Assembly: GCF_004216695.1 (NCBI RefSeq) | Contig: NZ_SGXC01000001.1 | Coordinates: 1,798,001-1,862,000 of the forward strand | Length of the DNA stretch: 64,000 nt | Reading direction: 5' to 3' | Origin: Pigmentiphaga kullae | Lineage (GTDB): Bacteria > Pseudomonadota > Gammaproteobacteria > Burkholderiales > Burkholderiaceae_B | In this document: positions 43,992-55,782 of the stretch, in pieces | How positions within the stretch are numbered: position 1 is the first letter of the stretch | How the letters are laid out: every line of letters starts with the position of its first letter | Notes under the pieces: model-generated | The model's database searches: none | Seen by the model: the letters and a program-made list of their open reading frames with translations, nothing else | What the model was told of the DNA's origin: nothing | Translations under genes and position numbers: made by a program

Positions 43992-44596
43992 TGCGCGGCC
44001 TTGCCCGAAGCCGGGGCGCCACAGCCCGCCGCCGGCGTGCCGGCGGCCGTCTGGCCGCGCGGCTGGATGATGGTGCGCACGCGCTGGTTCGGCGTGGGGG
44101 CCTGCGGCCCGCCGGTCGCGGTATAGGTGTCGGTGCGCTGGTTGTAGGTCACGCGCTGGCCGCGCACTTCGTCGACCATCTGTTCGCAGGCCAGCCGCTT
44201 GACCACCGCTTTCGAGATGAAATGGATCAGCTCCCCGCGGCCGTCGTACTCGACGCGCTCGGCCACGCCCTCGACGTATTCGTCGGTGCCCTCGCGCCGC
44301 TGGCGCACGTTGACCAGCTTGCCGCCGTTGGCGGTGGCGACGCCGAATTGATAGCCCTCGGCGTCCTCGCGCAGTTCGAGCCGGTCGGCGCGCAGGATCA
44401 GCGAGCCCTTGGTCAGCACGACGTTGCCGGTGAAGATGCTGGTCTGTTTCAGATCGTCGTAGCGCAGCGAATCGGCATCCACCGTGGTCGGCTGGTTGCG
44501 GTCGGCGGCGGCCGCGAGCGCCTGGGCGCCGCAGGCGAGGGCCGCCAGGGCGAGCATGGCCTGGGCGGCGTATCGGGAGAATCGGTGATGTGGCAC
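43988..44596 (-). CDS. lptA: Periplasmic LPS-transport protein LptA
   Basis: The protein has 202 residues: a signal peptide (about 1-30), then the OstA beta-jellyroll with [39 protein letters not shown] and [12 protein letters not shown]. LptA forms the bridge that carries lipopolysaccharide across the periplasm from LptC to LptD. It is followed by an Ala/Gly-rich C-terminal tail. It sits between lptC (7-bp gap) and lptB (overlap). Confidence 0.93.
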   Translation of the reverse strand: MPHHRFSRYAAQAMLALAALACGAQALAAAADRNQPTTVDADSLRYDDLKQTSIFTGNVVLTKGSLILRADRLELREDAEGYQFGVATANGGKLVNVRQRREGTDEYVEGVAERVEYDGRGELIHFISKAVVKRLACEQMVDEVRGQRVTYNQRTDTYTATGGPQAPTPNQRVRTIIQPRGQTAAGTPAAGCGAPASGKAAQ

Positions 44597-44603
44597 GGTG
44601 TTT

Positions 44604-45221
44604 CTATCCTTTGGATGGCTGTCGGGCCGGGGGCGCGGCCGGCCGCGTGCTGCCCGGCACGATCTGCACCCGTGTCTGCTCGTTGACCTTCAGTTCGCGC
44701 GAGACGTTGTCATAGCGCATGCCGCGTCCCTGTACGCGTGTGGTGCCGTTGACCACGGTGGCGGGCAGGTCCGTGTAGGCGACATCCTCGTCGGGCAGCA
44801 GGGTGACTTCCTCGCTGCGTATGTTCAGCTCGGGACGCCCCTGCCCGGGCAGCCGCCGCAACTGGACGTCGCCGCGCATGACCACGCGCGCGCCGTCCTG
44901 GTCCATCCTGGCGTGCTGCGAGGTGGCCGTCATGGTCGGCCGCTCGGTGCGCTGGCTGACCGCGCGGAACTGCGTGACTTCCGACGAGTCGTCGTCCGGG
45001 TAGTGTTCCAGCCGGTCGCCTTCCATCCGCGTCATGGGCATGCCGTGCTCGTCGCTGCGGACCATGACGAACTGCTCGACGAAGGAGTCGATCTCGTGGG
45101 TCAGCCGGCGCGGGGGATCTTCCCGTACCGCCCGCTTGGCGTAGTCGGCCGCCCACCACGTGCCGGCCACCAGGGCGGCCAGCAGCGCGATCGATACCCC
45201 GGAGGCGAATCGGTCTTTCAT
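44604..45221 (-). CDS. lptC: LPS export protein LptC
   Basis: The protein has 205 residues: one N-terminal membrane helix (about 8-24) then an LptA-like jellyroll. It takes lipopolysaccharide from the LptBFG complex and hands it to LptA. Sequence conservation is low, as is usual for LptC, but size, topology and gene order all fit. The start at 45221 overlaps the kdsC stop by four bases, so translation is coupled. Confidence 0.9.
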   Translation of the reverse strand: MKDRFASGVSIALLAALVAGTWWAADYAKRAVREDPPRRLTHEIDSFVEQFVMVRSDEHGMPMTRMEGDRLEHYPDDDSSEVTQFRAVSQRTERPTMTATSQHARMDQDGARVVMRGDVQLRRLPGQGRPELNIRSEEVTLLPDEDVAYTDLPATVVNGTTRVQGRGMRYDNVSRELKVNEQTRVQIVPGSTRPAAPPARQPSKG

Positions 45222-45826
45222 TGGGGAGAGGATCCGGCGGTGATGGTCGTGCGGGTGCGGCTGGTGATGTAGCCGCCCAGCCGGCCCTGCGCGGCCAGGA
45301 TCAGGTCGCAGCATTCGCGCGCCGCGCCGTCGCCGGCGGGGCGGGTGGCCACCCAGTGGGCGGCCTGGGCGACGTAGACCGGCGCCTCGGAAACGCTGGC
45401 GGCGAAGCCCACGCGCTGCATCGCGGCCAGGTCGATGATGTCGTCGCCCATGAATCCGACGTCGTCCAGCTCGACGTTGCAGCGCTGCGCCAGCGCGGTG
45501 ACGGCCGCGCTCTTGTCGCGCACGCCCTGCTGGACCTCGGAGATGCCCAGCTCGGCGGCGCGCCGCGACACGGTAGGCGAGTCGCGTCCGGTCATGAACA
45601 CGACCTCGATCCCGCTTTCATGCAGCATGCGCAGCCCGAAGCCGTCCAGCGCATGGAAGCGCTTCACGGTTTCGCCGTGCTCGCCGTAGTACAGGCGGCC
45701 GTCGGTCAGGACGCCGTCGACGTCGAAAATCATCATCCGCAGGCGGGCGACGCGTTCGCGCACGTCTTGCGGCACGCGGGCCAGGATCAGGGCTTCGGCC
45801 GGATGGGGAGGGAGAGGAATCGCCAT
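45218..45826 (-). CDS. kdsC: 3-deoxy-D-manno-octulosonate 8-phosphate phosphatase
   Basis: The protein has 202 residues of the HAD fold. IFDVDGVLTDGRLYY near residue 33 contains the nucleophilic Asp, VFMTGRDS is motif II, and MGDDIIDLAAM holds the late acidic residues. It releases free Kdo from Kdo-8-phosphate. The first 25 residues precede the usual start. It lies between kdsD (5-bp gap) and lptC (overlap), giving a Kdo synthesis and LPS export operon. Confidence 0.94.
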   Translation of the reverse strand: MAIPLPPHPAEALILARVPQDVRERVARLRMMIFDVDGVLTDGRLYYGEHGETVKRFHALDGFGLRMLHESGIEVVFMTGRDSPTVSRRAAELGISEVQQGVRDKSAAVTALAQRCNVELDDVGFMGDDIIDLAAMQRVGFAASVSEAPVYVAQAAHWVATRPAGDGAARECCDLILAAQGRLGGYITSRTRTTITAGSSPQ

Positions 45827-45831
45827 GGAAC

Positions 45832-46848
45832 TCAGAGCACCTTTGCTGCCATCAGGTCGTGGGTATGGAGGGCGCCGACCAGCCGGCCGGTGGCGTCGAG
45901 CACCAGCAACTGGTTCTTGCGGTTGTCGTCCATCAGCGCGGCCGCCTCGGTGGCAAGGGCGTCCGGGCCGATGTAGAGGGGGTTGCGCGTCATGCCGGCA
46001 ACCACGGTCAGATTGCGGATGTCGCCTTCGCGCTCGATCAGGCGGCGCAGGTCGCCGTCGGTGAAGATGCCGACCACGCGGTCGCCGTCGACCACGGCGG
46101 TCATGCCCATGCTCTTGCGGGTGATCTCGACCAGGGCTTCGGTGACCGATGCCGTGATCGGTACGATGGGCACGTCCTTCCCGGTGCGCATGACGTCGCT
46201 GACGTGGGTCAGCAGGCGGCGGCCCAGGGCGCCGCCCGGGTGCGAGCGGGCGAAGTCCTCGGGGCCGAAGCCGCGCGCTTCCAGGCAGGCCACCGCCAGC
46301 GCGTCGCCCAGCGCCAGCGCGGTGGTGGTGCTGGCCGTGGGCGCGAGGTTCAGCGGGCAGGCTTCCTGCGGCACGCTGGCATCCAGGTGCACGTCGGCCA
46401 GCTGCGCGAGTTCGGAGTCCGGGTTGCCGGTGATGGCGATGAGCGGCGATCCCAGGCGCTTGACGACGGGCACGATGGTGAGCAGTTCCGCCGTGGTGCC
46501 CGAATACGAGATCGTGACCAGCACGTCGTTGGCGGTGATCATGCCCAGGTCGCCGTGCACGGCCTCGGCGGCATGGACGAAGAAGGCGGGCGTGCCGGTC
46601 GAGGCGAAGGTGGCGGCGACCTTGCGGGCGATGTGGCCGGACTTGCCGATGCCGCTGACCACCACGCGTCCGGGGCAGGCCAGCAGGATGTCGACCGCGC
46701 GCACGAAAGTGCGGTCCAGGCGGCTGGACAGGGCCTTGAGCGCCTCGATTTCCACCGCCAGGGTGCTGCGGGCCGAGTCGATGACGTCGACGGGGCCGGA
46801 AGCGCCGGGAACGTATACGTTGGACGTGCCGTTGTCTGAGGTGTTCAT
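45832..46848 (-). CDS. kdsD: D-arabinose-5-phosphate isomerase
   Basis: The protein has 338 residues: an SIS domain (about 40-185, with GRVVVSGIGKSGHIARK and TISYSGTTAELL) and two CBS domains (about 215-335). It converts ribulose-5-phosphate to arabinose-5-phosphate, the first committed step of Kdo synthesis. The ATG at 46848 gives the family-length protein. It is the first gene of the kdsD-kdsC-lptC-lptA-lptB-rpoN run and is divergent from apt. Confidence 0.94.
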   Translation of the reverse strand: MNTSDNGTSNVYVPGASGPVDVIDSARSTLAVEIEALKALSSRLDRTFVRAVDILLACPGRVVVSGIGKSGHIARKVAATFASTGTPAFFVHAAEAVHGDLGMITANDVLVTISYSGTTAELLTIVPVVKRLGSPLIAITGNPDSELAQLADVHLDASVPQEACPLNLAPTASTTTALALGDALAVACLEARGFGPEDFARSHPGGALGRRLLTHVSDVMRTGKDVPIVPITASVTEALVEITRKSMGMTAVVDGDRVVGIFTDGDLRRLIEREGDIRNLTVVAGMTRNPLYIGPDALATEAAALMDDNRKNQLLVLDATGRLVGALHTHDLMAAKVL

Positions 46849-47060
46849 GATGGGTCCGGGCCGGTGCCGCGGGAGGGCGGGCGGCGAAAAAACGCGCCTC
46901 GCGTCGCCTCGCGTGGCAACGGTCATTCAATTGCGACGATCTACCAGTATAGTAGCAAGGGCACGATCCTTGCTTCACGCTCTTTGCGTTACAGTGGCGT
47001 CCTGTGCCGCCGGGGCGCCGCCCTCTGGTTGCCCCCCGATTCCTTCCTGTCGAGCCCGCC

Positions 47061-47600
47061 ATGTTCCTGGACCCGAACTACATCCGAGACCGCATACGCA
47101 CGGTGCCCGACTGGCCCGAGCCCGGCGTGCAGTTCCGGGACATCACGCCGCTGCTGCAGGACCCCCGCAGCTTCCGCGTGCTGATCGAGCTGTTCGTCTA
47201 CCGCTACATGAACCAGCGCCTGGACCTGGTGGCCGGCATCGATGCGCGGGGATTCATCGTCGGCAGCGTGATCGCGCACGAACTGAACCTCGGCTTCGTG
47301 CCCGTGCGCAAGAAAGGCAAGCTGCCCTACGACACCATCGCCGAGCACTATGCCCTGGAATACGGCAGCTCGACGGTGGAGATGCACGCCGACGCCGTGC
47401 GCCCGGGGCAGCGGGTGGTGCTGGTGGACGACCTGGTCGCCACCGGCGGCACCATGCTGGCCGGCATGAAGCTGCTGCAGCGGCTGGGCGCCAACGTGGT
47501 CGAGGCGGCCGCCGTCATCGACCTGCCCCAACTGGGCGGATCGAAGGCGATACGCGATTCGGGGCTGAATCTCTACACCGTCTGCGAATTCGACGAGTGA
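47061..47600 (+). CDS. apt: Adenine phosphoribosyltransferase
   Basis: The protein has 179 residues. The PRPP-binding motif [17 protein letters not shown] is near residue 116, with [17 protein letters not shown] near 60 and [10 protein letters not shown] between. It salvages adenine to AMP. It converges on uvrA with only 13 bp between stops. A GCAAGG-N7-CCTTGC inverted repeat lies about 90 bp upstream of the start; its role is unknown. Confidence 0.95.
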   Translation: MFLDPNYIRDRIRTVPDWPEPGVQFRDITPLLQDPRSFRVLIELFVYRYMNQRLDLVAGIDARGFIVGSVIAHELNLGFVPVRKKGKLPYDTIAEHYALEYGSSTVEMHADAVRPGQRVVLVDDLVATGGTMLAGMKLLQRLGANVVEAAAVIDLPQLGGSKAIRDSGLNLYTVCEFDE

Positions 47601-47613
47601 TCGGCCGGCCGCG

Positions 47614-50511
<2,898 letters not shown>

Positions 50512-50561
50512 CAAGCAAACCTTTTACGCGAGCGGTGGCGAAAGCCAACTTGGTAATATAA

Positions 50562-50645
50562 CCCCCCCGTACGCGCTGACGCGCGCCCCCCAGGGGGCGG
50601 GCGGCGGGGGACCGGCGGAGCCGGATCCCCCGTGCCCTGGTCTAG
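50562..50645 (+). repeat. REP-like dispersed element, copy E
   Basis: Plus-strand copy in the 245-bp spacer between divergent uvrA and the MFS gene. It opens CCCCCCCGTACGCGCTGACG, contains both dyads and ends CCCTGGTCTAG as copy A does. It is slightly longer than the others through an inserted GC-rich GGCGGGCGGC block. Confidence 0.8.
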
Positions 50646-50756
50646 TTCGGCTTTCTTGGTGCGGGGCATCTGTGCTTCGCTGGCTGGCAGGGGGAGCTGC
50701 GGTGCCGCGTGTCGGCGCGTGGGGGGGCGGTCCCCTTTAATTTTGCTTTTTGACGA

Positions 50757-51977
50757 ATGGCTAACCCTTCATTTCGGATGACTCCTTTCGAGCGTCGCGC
50801 GAGCTTGTCGCTGGCGGCGCTGTTCATGTGCCGGATGCTGGGGTTGTTCCTGCTGCTGCCGGTGTTCGCGGTGGCGGCGAAGGCCTTGCCGGGGGGGAAC
50901 GATCCGGCGCGGGTGGGGTTGGCGCTGGGCATGTACGGGCTGACCCAGGCGTTCATGCAGATTCCGTTCGGGCTGGTCTCGGACCGCTGGGGCCGGCGGC
51001 CGGTGGTGGTGATGGGGCTGGTGCTGTTCGTCGCCGGCAGCGTGGTCTGCGCGACCACCGACGACCTGTTCTGGATCACGATCGGCCGGGCCATCCAGGG
51101 TTCGGGCGCAATTTCGGCGGCGGTGACGGCCTGGCTGGCCGATGCCACGCGCGACGAGGTGCGGACCAAGGCCATGGCCATGATAGGCGCCTCGATCGGG
51201 CTGACCTTCGCGGTATCGCTGGTGCTGGCCCCCGTGGTGGTGGGCTGGGGCGGGCTGACCGGCCTGTTCTGGACCATTGCCGCGCTGGGCGTGGCCGCGC
51301 TGGGCGTGGCCGCCTGGGTGGTCCCGGCCGCGCCGCCGGCGCCGCGGGGCGAGCCGGCATCCATGTCCAGCGTGCTGTCGCACCCCGACCTGCTGCGGCT
51401 GAACCTGGGCGTCTTCACCCTGCACCTGATCCAGGTCGCGCTGTTCGTGGTGGTGCCCGCCGCGCTGGTGCACACCGGCGGCCTGGACGCCTCCACGCTG
51501 TGGAAGGTCTACCTGCCGGTGGTGCTGGCCTCGTTCGTCGTCATGGTGCCGGTGATCGGCGTCACCGAACGCTACGCCACCCACCGCAAGACCCTGCTGG
51601 GCGCCGTTGCCGGGCTCGTGCTGGTATGCATGTTCCTGCCGTGGGCGCAGGACCACTACGGCTGGCTGGTCGGCGCCATGATCGCCTTCTTCTCGGTCTT
51701 CAACATCCTGGAGGCCATGCAGCCTTCGCTGGTGTCCCGCGTGGCGCCGCCGTCGCTCAAGGGACTGGCCCTGGGTTTCTATAATACGAGCCAGGCCATC
51801 GGGCTTTTCGCCGGCGGGGCGCTGGGGGGCTGGCTGGTTTCCCACCTGGGGGCCGCGGCGGTATTCCAGGTGGCGGCGGGGCTGGCGGTAATATGGCTGC
51901 TGGCGGCCTGGGGGATGAAACCCCTGCCCGCCAGGCGGGCCGCGCAGCCGGAGCGGGTATCCCACCCCGCCATCTGA
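50757..51977 (+). CDS. MFS transporter, YajR-like
   Basis: The protein has 406 residues and twelve membrane helices. GLTQAFMQIPFGLVSDRWGRRPVVV (motif A of the family near residue 62) and GRAIQGSGAISAAVTAWLAD resemble E. coli YajR. The C-terminal YAM domain of YajR is missing, since the protein ends soon after helix 12. Substrate unknown; relatives are drug/proton antiporters. A uvrA-MFS-ssb order is common in related bacteria. Confidence 0.88.
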   Translation: MANPSFRMTPFERRASLSLAALFMCRMLGLFLLLPVFAVAAKALPGGNDPARVGLALGMYGLTQAFMQIPFGLVSDRWGRRPVVVMGLVLFVAGSVVCATTDDLFWITIGRAIQGSGAISAAVTAWLADATRDEVRTKAMAMIGASIGLTFAVSLVLAPVVVGWGGLTGLFWTIAALGVAALGVAAWVVPAAPPAPRGEPASMSSVLSHPDLLRLNLGVFTLHLIQVALFVVVPAALVHTGGLDASTLWKVYLPVVLASFVVMVPVIGVTERYATHRKTLLGAVAGLVLVCMFLPWAQDHYGWLVGAMIAFFSVFNILEAMQPSLVSRVAPPSLKGLALGFYNTSQAIGLFAGGALGGWLVSHLGAAAVFQVAAGLAVIWLLAAWGMKPLPARRAAQPERVSHPAI

Positions 51978-52081
51978 GCCCTTCCTGTCCCATTTACGCA
52001 CGAGACCGTATTGCGGTCGGCGCATTTTCAACCAATGATGTTTTTTTCTTGTGGCCCGTGGCCGCGCCGGGCGGGGGTGGC

Positions 52082-52087
52082 TACAAT
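52082..52087 (+). promoter_or_regulatory. Possible -10 element for ssb
   Basis: TACAAT lies 49 bp before the ssb ATG, after an AT-rich T tract. No good -35 box is present at the usual spacing. Confidence 0.35.
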
Positions 52088-52135
52088 CCCTCCGCTTCGC
52101 CGCGGGCCGGTGAATAAGTCAATAGGAGTGTGGTA

Positions 52136-52630
52136 ATGGCATCCGTCAACAAAGTCATCCTGGTCGGCAACCTGGGCCGCGACCCTGAAGTTCGCTACAC
52201 GCCCGATGGCGCCGCGATCTGCAACGTGTCCATCGCCACCACGTCCCAATGGAAGGACAAGAACTCGGGCGAACGCCGCGAGGAAACCGAGTGGCACCGC
52301 GTGGTGTTCTACAACCGCCTGGCCGAGATCGCCGGCGAATACCTGAAGAAGGGCCGTTCGGTGTACGTGGAAGGCCGCCTGAAGACACGCAAGTGGCAGG
52401 ACAAGGACACCGGCGCCGATAAGTACACGACCGAGATCGTCGCCGACCAGATGCAGATGCTGGGCGGCCGCGAAGGCGGCGGTGGTGGTGGCGAAGGCGG
52501 CTATGGCGATTCCGCGCCGGCCCAGCGCCCGTCCAACCGTCCGGCCAGCGGTGGCGGCGGCCAGCGTCCGGCTTCGCAGTCCAGCTCGGCGCCGAACTTC
52601 GCCGACATGGACGACGACATCCCGTTCTGA
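52136..52630 (+). CDS. ssb: Single-stranded DNA-binding protein
   Basis: The protein has 164 residues. The OB fold opens [21 protein letters not shown] Gly-rich flexible linker (about 113-150) leads to the acidic tip DMDDDIPF, which recruits repair and replication partners. It protects single-stranded DNA in replication, recombination and repair. A GTG two codons upstream is in frame, but the ATG at 52136 matches the family. Confidence 0.97.
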   Translation: MASVNKVILVGNLGRDPEVRYTPDGAAICNVSIATTSQWKDKNSGERREETEWHRVVFYNRLAEIAGEYLKKGRSVYVEGRLKTRKWQDKDTGADKYTTEIVADQMQMLGGREGGGGGGEGGYGDSAPAQRPSNRPASGGGGQRPASQSSSAPNFADMDDDIPF

Positions 52631-52650
52631 CGGGCACGGCTGGCTCCTCG

Positions 52651-53049
52651 ATGCTCCATCACGTTTCTTTCGGCGTGGCCGACCTGCGCCGGGCCGCCGG
52701 TTTCTACGACGCGGTGCTCGGGGCGCTGGGATACGCGCGCGTCTGGACGGATTTCGACGGCGAGCCCGATACGCAAGCCATCGGCTACGGCATTCCCGGA
52801 GGGGGCGACAAGCTCGCACTCAAGCAATGCACGAAAGGGGTTGCCGTGCCGGGGCCAGGCTTCCATCTCGCCTTTTCCGCGCCAAGCCGTGATGCCGTCG
52901 ACCGCTTCCATGAAGCGGCCCTGCGCCACGGCGGCCTCGACAACGGGGCGGCAGGGCTGCGGCCCCGCTATGGCCCGACCTACTACGCGGCATTCGTGGT
53001 CGACCCGGAAGGCAACCGCATCGAGGCCGTCATCAACACGGCGGCCTGA
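52651..53049 (+). CDS. Glyoxalase-fold (VOC) protein
   Basis: The protein has 132 residues with one VOC module pair: MLHHVSFGVADLRRAAGFYD at the start, FHLAFSAPSRDAVDRFHEAA in the middle, and YYAAFVVDPEGNRIEAV at the end. Metal ligands His and Glu are seen at the expected ends. The family includes lyases, dioxygenases and resistance proteins, and the function here is unknown. It lies 20 bp after ssb but is probably unrelated to it. A terminator follows it. Confidence 0.87.
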   Translation: MLHHVSFGVADLRRAAGFYDAVLGALGYARVWTDFDGEPDTQAIGYGIPGGGDKLALKQCTKGVAVPGPGFHLAFSAPSRDAVDRFHEAALRHGGLDNGAAGLRPRYGPTYYAAFVVDPEGNRIEAVINTAA

Positions 53050-53063
53050 CCGGCCGAATCCCG

Positions 53064-53085
53064 CTCCGCCTTGGCGGAGTTTTTT
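53064..53085 (+). terminator. Rho-independent terminator
   Basis: CTCCGC/GCGGAG with a four-base loop followed by six T, 15 bp after the glyoxalase-like gene and before the arsenic operon. Confidence 0.9.
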
Positions 53086-53094
53086 CATGGCCGA

Positions 53095-53124
53095 TAATTC
53101 AATAATCGTTGTATCATTGAATTA
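53095..53124. promoter_or_regulatory. ArsR operator
   Basis: A perfect inverted repeat with nine-base arms (TAATTCAAT and ATTGAATTA) and a 12-base spacer. The downstream arm touches the arsR start codon, so a bound repressor would block the promoter and the start of translation. Arsenite would release it. Confidence 0.75.
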
Positions 53125-53444
53125 TGAAAGAAGACCAAGCCATCGCCGCCCTGGGAGCCCTGGCCCACCCCCAGCGCCTGCGCGTGTTCCGCGCCCTGGT
53201 CGTGGCCGGGCCGCAGGGGCTCACCCCCAGCGTCCTGGCCGGGCAACTGGAGGTTGCGCGCAATGCCTTGTCCTTCCACCTGAAGGAACTGGCTCATGCC
53301 GGACTCGTCAGCGTCGAGCAACAGGGGCGCAACCTGATCTACCGGGCCGAGTATGGCGAGATGAACGGTTTGATCGGATACCTGACCGAACACTGCTGCC
53401 AGGGGGCCGTCTGCGACGTGTCCGCCTCCCGATGCGAGTGTTGA
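53124..53444 (+). CDS. arsR: ArsR/SmtB-family arsenic-responsive repressor
   Basis: The protein has 106 residues with a winged helix (about 8-90) including AHPQRLRVFRALVVAG, VLAGQLEVARNALSFHLKEL and an aromatic wing. The C-terminal tail is rich in Cys (TEHCCQGAVCDVSASRCEC) and is the likely arsenite-binding site, differing in place from the classic helix-3 site. It should repress the arsR-acr3-arsC operon until arsenite binds. Confidence 0.92.
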   Translation: MKEDQAIAALGALAHPQRLRVFRALVVAGPQGLTPSVLAGQLEVARNALSFHLKELAHAGLVSVEQQGRNLIYRAEYGEMNGLIGYLTEHCCQGAVCDVSASRCEC

Positions 53445-53448
53445 CCCC

Positions 53449-54513
53449 ATGAACGTCTTCGAACGATTCCTTACCCTGTGGGTGGCGCTGTGCATCGTCG
53501 CCGGCATCGCGCTGGGCCAGGCCGCGCCAGGCGTCTTCCAGGCCATCGGCAGGCTGGAAATCGCGCGGGTCAACCTGCCGGTGGGGGGGCTGATCTGGGT
53601 CATGATCGTGCCCATGCTGCTGAAGGTGGACTTCGCCGCGCTGGGCCAGGTCCGGCGGCACTGGCGCGGCATCGGCGTCACGCTGTTCATCAACTGGGCC
53701 GTCAAGCCGTTCTCGATGGCGCTGCTGGCCTGGCTGTTCATCCGGCACGTCTTCGCCGCGTGGCTGCCGGCCGACCAGCTCGACGGCTACGTCGCCGGCC
53801 TGATCCTGCTGGCCGCGGCGCCATGTACCGCCATGGTGTTCGTCTGGAGCCGGTTGACCGGCGGCGATCCGGTGTTCACGTTGTCCCAGGTCGCGCTGAA
53901 CGACACCATCATGGTGTTCGCCTTCGCGCCCCTCGTGGGGCTGCTGCTGGGCCTGTCGGCGATCACCGTGCCATGGGCGACCTTGCTGGTGTCGGTCGGT
54001 CTGTACATCGTGGTTCCCGTCCTGCTCGCCCAACTCTGGCGCCGAGCGCTGCTGCGCCGTGGGCAGCCCGCCTTCGACCGCGCCCTGGCCCGCCTCGGGC
54101 CGCTTTCCATCGCCGCGCTGCTGCTGACCCTGGTGCTGCTGTTCGCGTTCCAGGGCGAGGCCATCCTGCGCCAGCCGCTGGTGATCGCCATGCTGGCGGT
54201 GCCCATCCTGATCCAGGTGTTCTTCAATTCCGGCCTGGCTTACTGGCTCAATCGCCGGGTGGGCGAGCAGCACAGCATCGCCTGTCCGTCGGCGCTGATC
54301 GGCGCCAGCAACTTCTTCGAACTGGCGGTGGCCGCGGCCATCAGTCTGTTCGGCTTCCATTCCGGGGCGGCGCTGGCGACCGTGGTGGGCGTGCTGATCG
54401 AGGTGCCGGTGATGCTGCTGGTGGTGCGCATCGTCAACCGCTCCCGGGGCTGGTATGACGCCGGCACCGCGAATGCAGCCGCTTCATCGTCCAACCCAGG
54501 GGTGTCCCCATGA
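53449..54513 (+). CDS. arsB: Arsenite efflux permease, ACR3 family
   Basis: The protein has 354 residues and ten membrane helices. The essential Cys is in LLAAAPCTAMVFVWSRL near residue 124, and LIGASNFFELAVAAAISLFG near residue 283 is typical of Acr3. It pumps arsenite out of the cell by proton exchange. It follows arsR by 4 bp and overlaps arsC by four bases. It is often named arsB although it is not of the true ArsB family. Confidence 0.93.
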   Translation: MNVFERFLTLWVALCIVAGIALGQAAPGVFQAIGRLEIARVNLPVGGLIWVMIVPMLLKVDFAALGQVRRHWRGIGVTLFINWAVKPFSMALLAWLFIRHVFAAWLPADQLDGYVAGLILLAAAPCTAMVFVWSRLTGGDPVFTLSQVALNDTIMVFAFAPLVGLLLGLSAITVPWATLLVSVGLYIVVPVLLAQLWRRALLRRGQPAFDRALARLGPLSIAALLLTLVLLFAFQGEAILRQPLVIAMLAVPILIQVFFNSGLAYWLNRRVGEQHSIACPSALIGASNFFELAVAAAISLFGFHSGAALATVVGVLIEVPVMLLVVRIVNRSRGWYDAGTANAAASSSNPGVSP

Positions 54514-54932
54514 GCGCAGTCACGATCTACCACAACCCCGCCTGCGGCACGTCGCGCAACGTGCTGGGCCTGATTCGCAATAGCGGTGAAGAGCCGGTCG
54601 TCATCGAATACCTGAAGACGCCGCCGGACCGGGATACGCTGAAGCGGCTGATCGCCGCGATGGGCGTGCCGGTGCGGGATGTCCTGCGCATCAAGGGAAC
54701 GCCTTATCAGGAACTGGGCCTGGACGATCCTAAGTGGGACGACGAGGCGCTGATCGATTGCATGCTCCAGCACCCCATCCTGATCAATCGGCCCATCGTC
54801 GTCACGCCGCTGGGCACTCGCCTGTGCCGGCCGTCGGAAACCGTGCTGGACATCCTGCCGTCGCCGCAACGCGGGGCCTACGCCAAGGAGGACGGCGCAC
54901 CCGTGGTCGATGCGCAGGGGCGGCGCGTCTGA
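54510..54932 (+). CDS. arsC: Arsenate reductase, glutaredoxin-dependent
   Basis: The protein has 140 residues. The active Cys is in IYHNPACGTSRNVLGLI near residue 12. TPPDRDTLKRLI and a late PILINRPIVVTPLGTRLCRP with the phosphate-binding Arg complete the ArsC pattern. It reduces arsenate to arsenite for export by the permease encoded upstream. It ends the operon. Confidence 0.94.
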   Translation: MSAVTIYHNPACGTSRNVLGLIRNSGEEPVVIEYLKTPPDRDTLKRLIAAMGVPVRDVLRIKGTPYQELGLDDPKWDDEALIDCMLQHPILINRPIVVTPLGTRLCRPSETVLDILPSPQRGAYAKEDGAPVVDAQGRRV

Positions 54933-54947
54933 GCGCGCCGCCGGTCT

Positions 54948-55280
54948 TCAGCCTTTCGTCGGCGCCTGGGCACCCACCCGCCCGAACTCCACCGCTTGCT
55001 TGACGTAGAACAGGTCGATCGGTTCCTGCGCCAGGGCGGCCAGCAGCCGGTCGCTGGTTGGCGCGTCGACGGCGATGGCGACTTCGACCGGCTGGTCCGC
55101 CAGCTCGAAGAAGCGCGCCGAATGGAAGCGGCCGGTGTGTCCGAAGCTTTCGCCGGCGGGCACCAGGGTGCCGCCCAGTGCGCCTTGCGTCTTGGCGAAG
55201 GCCAGCAGCCAGTGGGCCAGGGGCTGGCCGTCGTGGCGCCGGTCCTGCTGGGTGAAGAAGGTCAGTTGGAAGCCGTTCAC
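54948..55280 (-). CDS. DUF190 family protein
   Basis: The protein has 110 residues of a small alpha/beta fold. FQLTFFTQQDRRHDGQPLAHWL begins the conserved region, followed by ALGGTLVPAGESFG and HSARFFELADQPVEVAIAVD. DUF190 genes very often stand beside crcB, as here (19-bp gap), and may regulate or assist fluoride export. No catalytic residues are evident. Confidence 0.85.
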   Translation of the reverse strand: MNGFQLTFFTQQDRRHDGQPLAHWLLAFAKTQGALGGTLVPAGESFGHTGRFHSARFFELADQPVEVAIAVDAPTSDRLLAALAQEPIDLFYVKQAVEFGRVGAQAPTKG

Positions 55281-55299
55281 GATGTGTCTCCTTGCGGGG

Positions 55300-55683
55300 T
55301 CAGGACTGCCGCAGTCCGGCGTAGGTGGCGATGCCGAGCAGGGTCATCGCGACGGATCCGCCCACGTGGACCAGGATGGTCGCGGCCACCCAGCCCAGCC
55401 GCTGTTGCTGGATCAGGGCGACCAGTTCGGCCGAGAAGGTGGAGAAGGTGGTCAGCCCGCCGCAGAAGCCGGTGATGATCAACAGCCGCCAATGCGGCGG
55501 CAGGGCGGGATTGCTGGCGAAATAAGCCACGGCCAGGCCGATGATGTAGGCGCCGATGAGGTTGGCCGCCAGGGTGCCCGGCGGCATGGCCGGCAGCAGG
55601 GCGTTCAGGCCCAGCCCCAGGACCCAGCGCAGCAGCGCCCCGACGGCGGCGCCGATGGCGATCGCGATTACCGCGAGCAGCAT
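55300..55683 (-). CDS. crcB: Fluoride exporter, CrcB/Fluc
   Basis: The protein has 127 residues and four membrane helices. The pore signature [16 protein letters not shown] near residue 72 contains the paired Phe and Thr/Ser residues, and the helix-2 Asn is present in [12 protein letters not shown]. It forms a dual-topology dimer that passes fluoride out of the cell. It is transcribed with the DUF190 gene. No fluoride riboswitch was recognised upstream. Confidence 0.93.
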   Translation of the reverse strand: MLLAVIAIAIGAAVGALLRWVLGLGLNALLPAMPPGTLAANLIGAYIIGLAVAYFASNPALPPHWRLLIITGFCGGLTTFSTFSAELVALIQQQRLGWVAATILVHVGGSVAMTLLGIATYAGLRQS

Positions 55684-55782
55684 GAGGGACTCCTTGCGAA
55701 GGCGGGGTAGTGTAGTACGAGGCCGCGGGACCGGCCAAGCCGCGTTCGGCTAAGCTATGTCAAGCCCTTCTCAAAGCCGATC

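Noticed and set aside
55684-55782. A fluoride riboswitch upstream of crcB
   Set aside because: I could not find the conserved riboswitch core between crcB and amn; a covariance-model search would be decisive.
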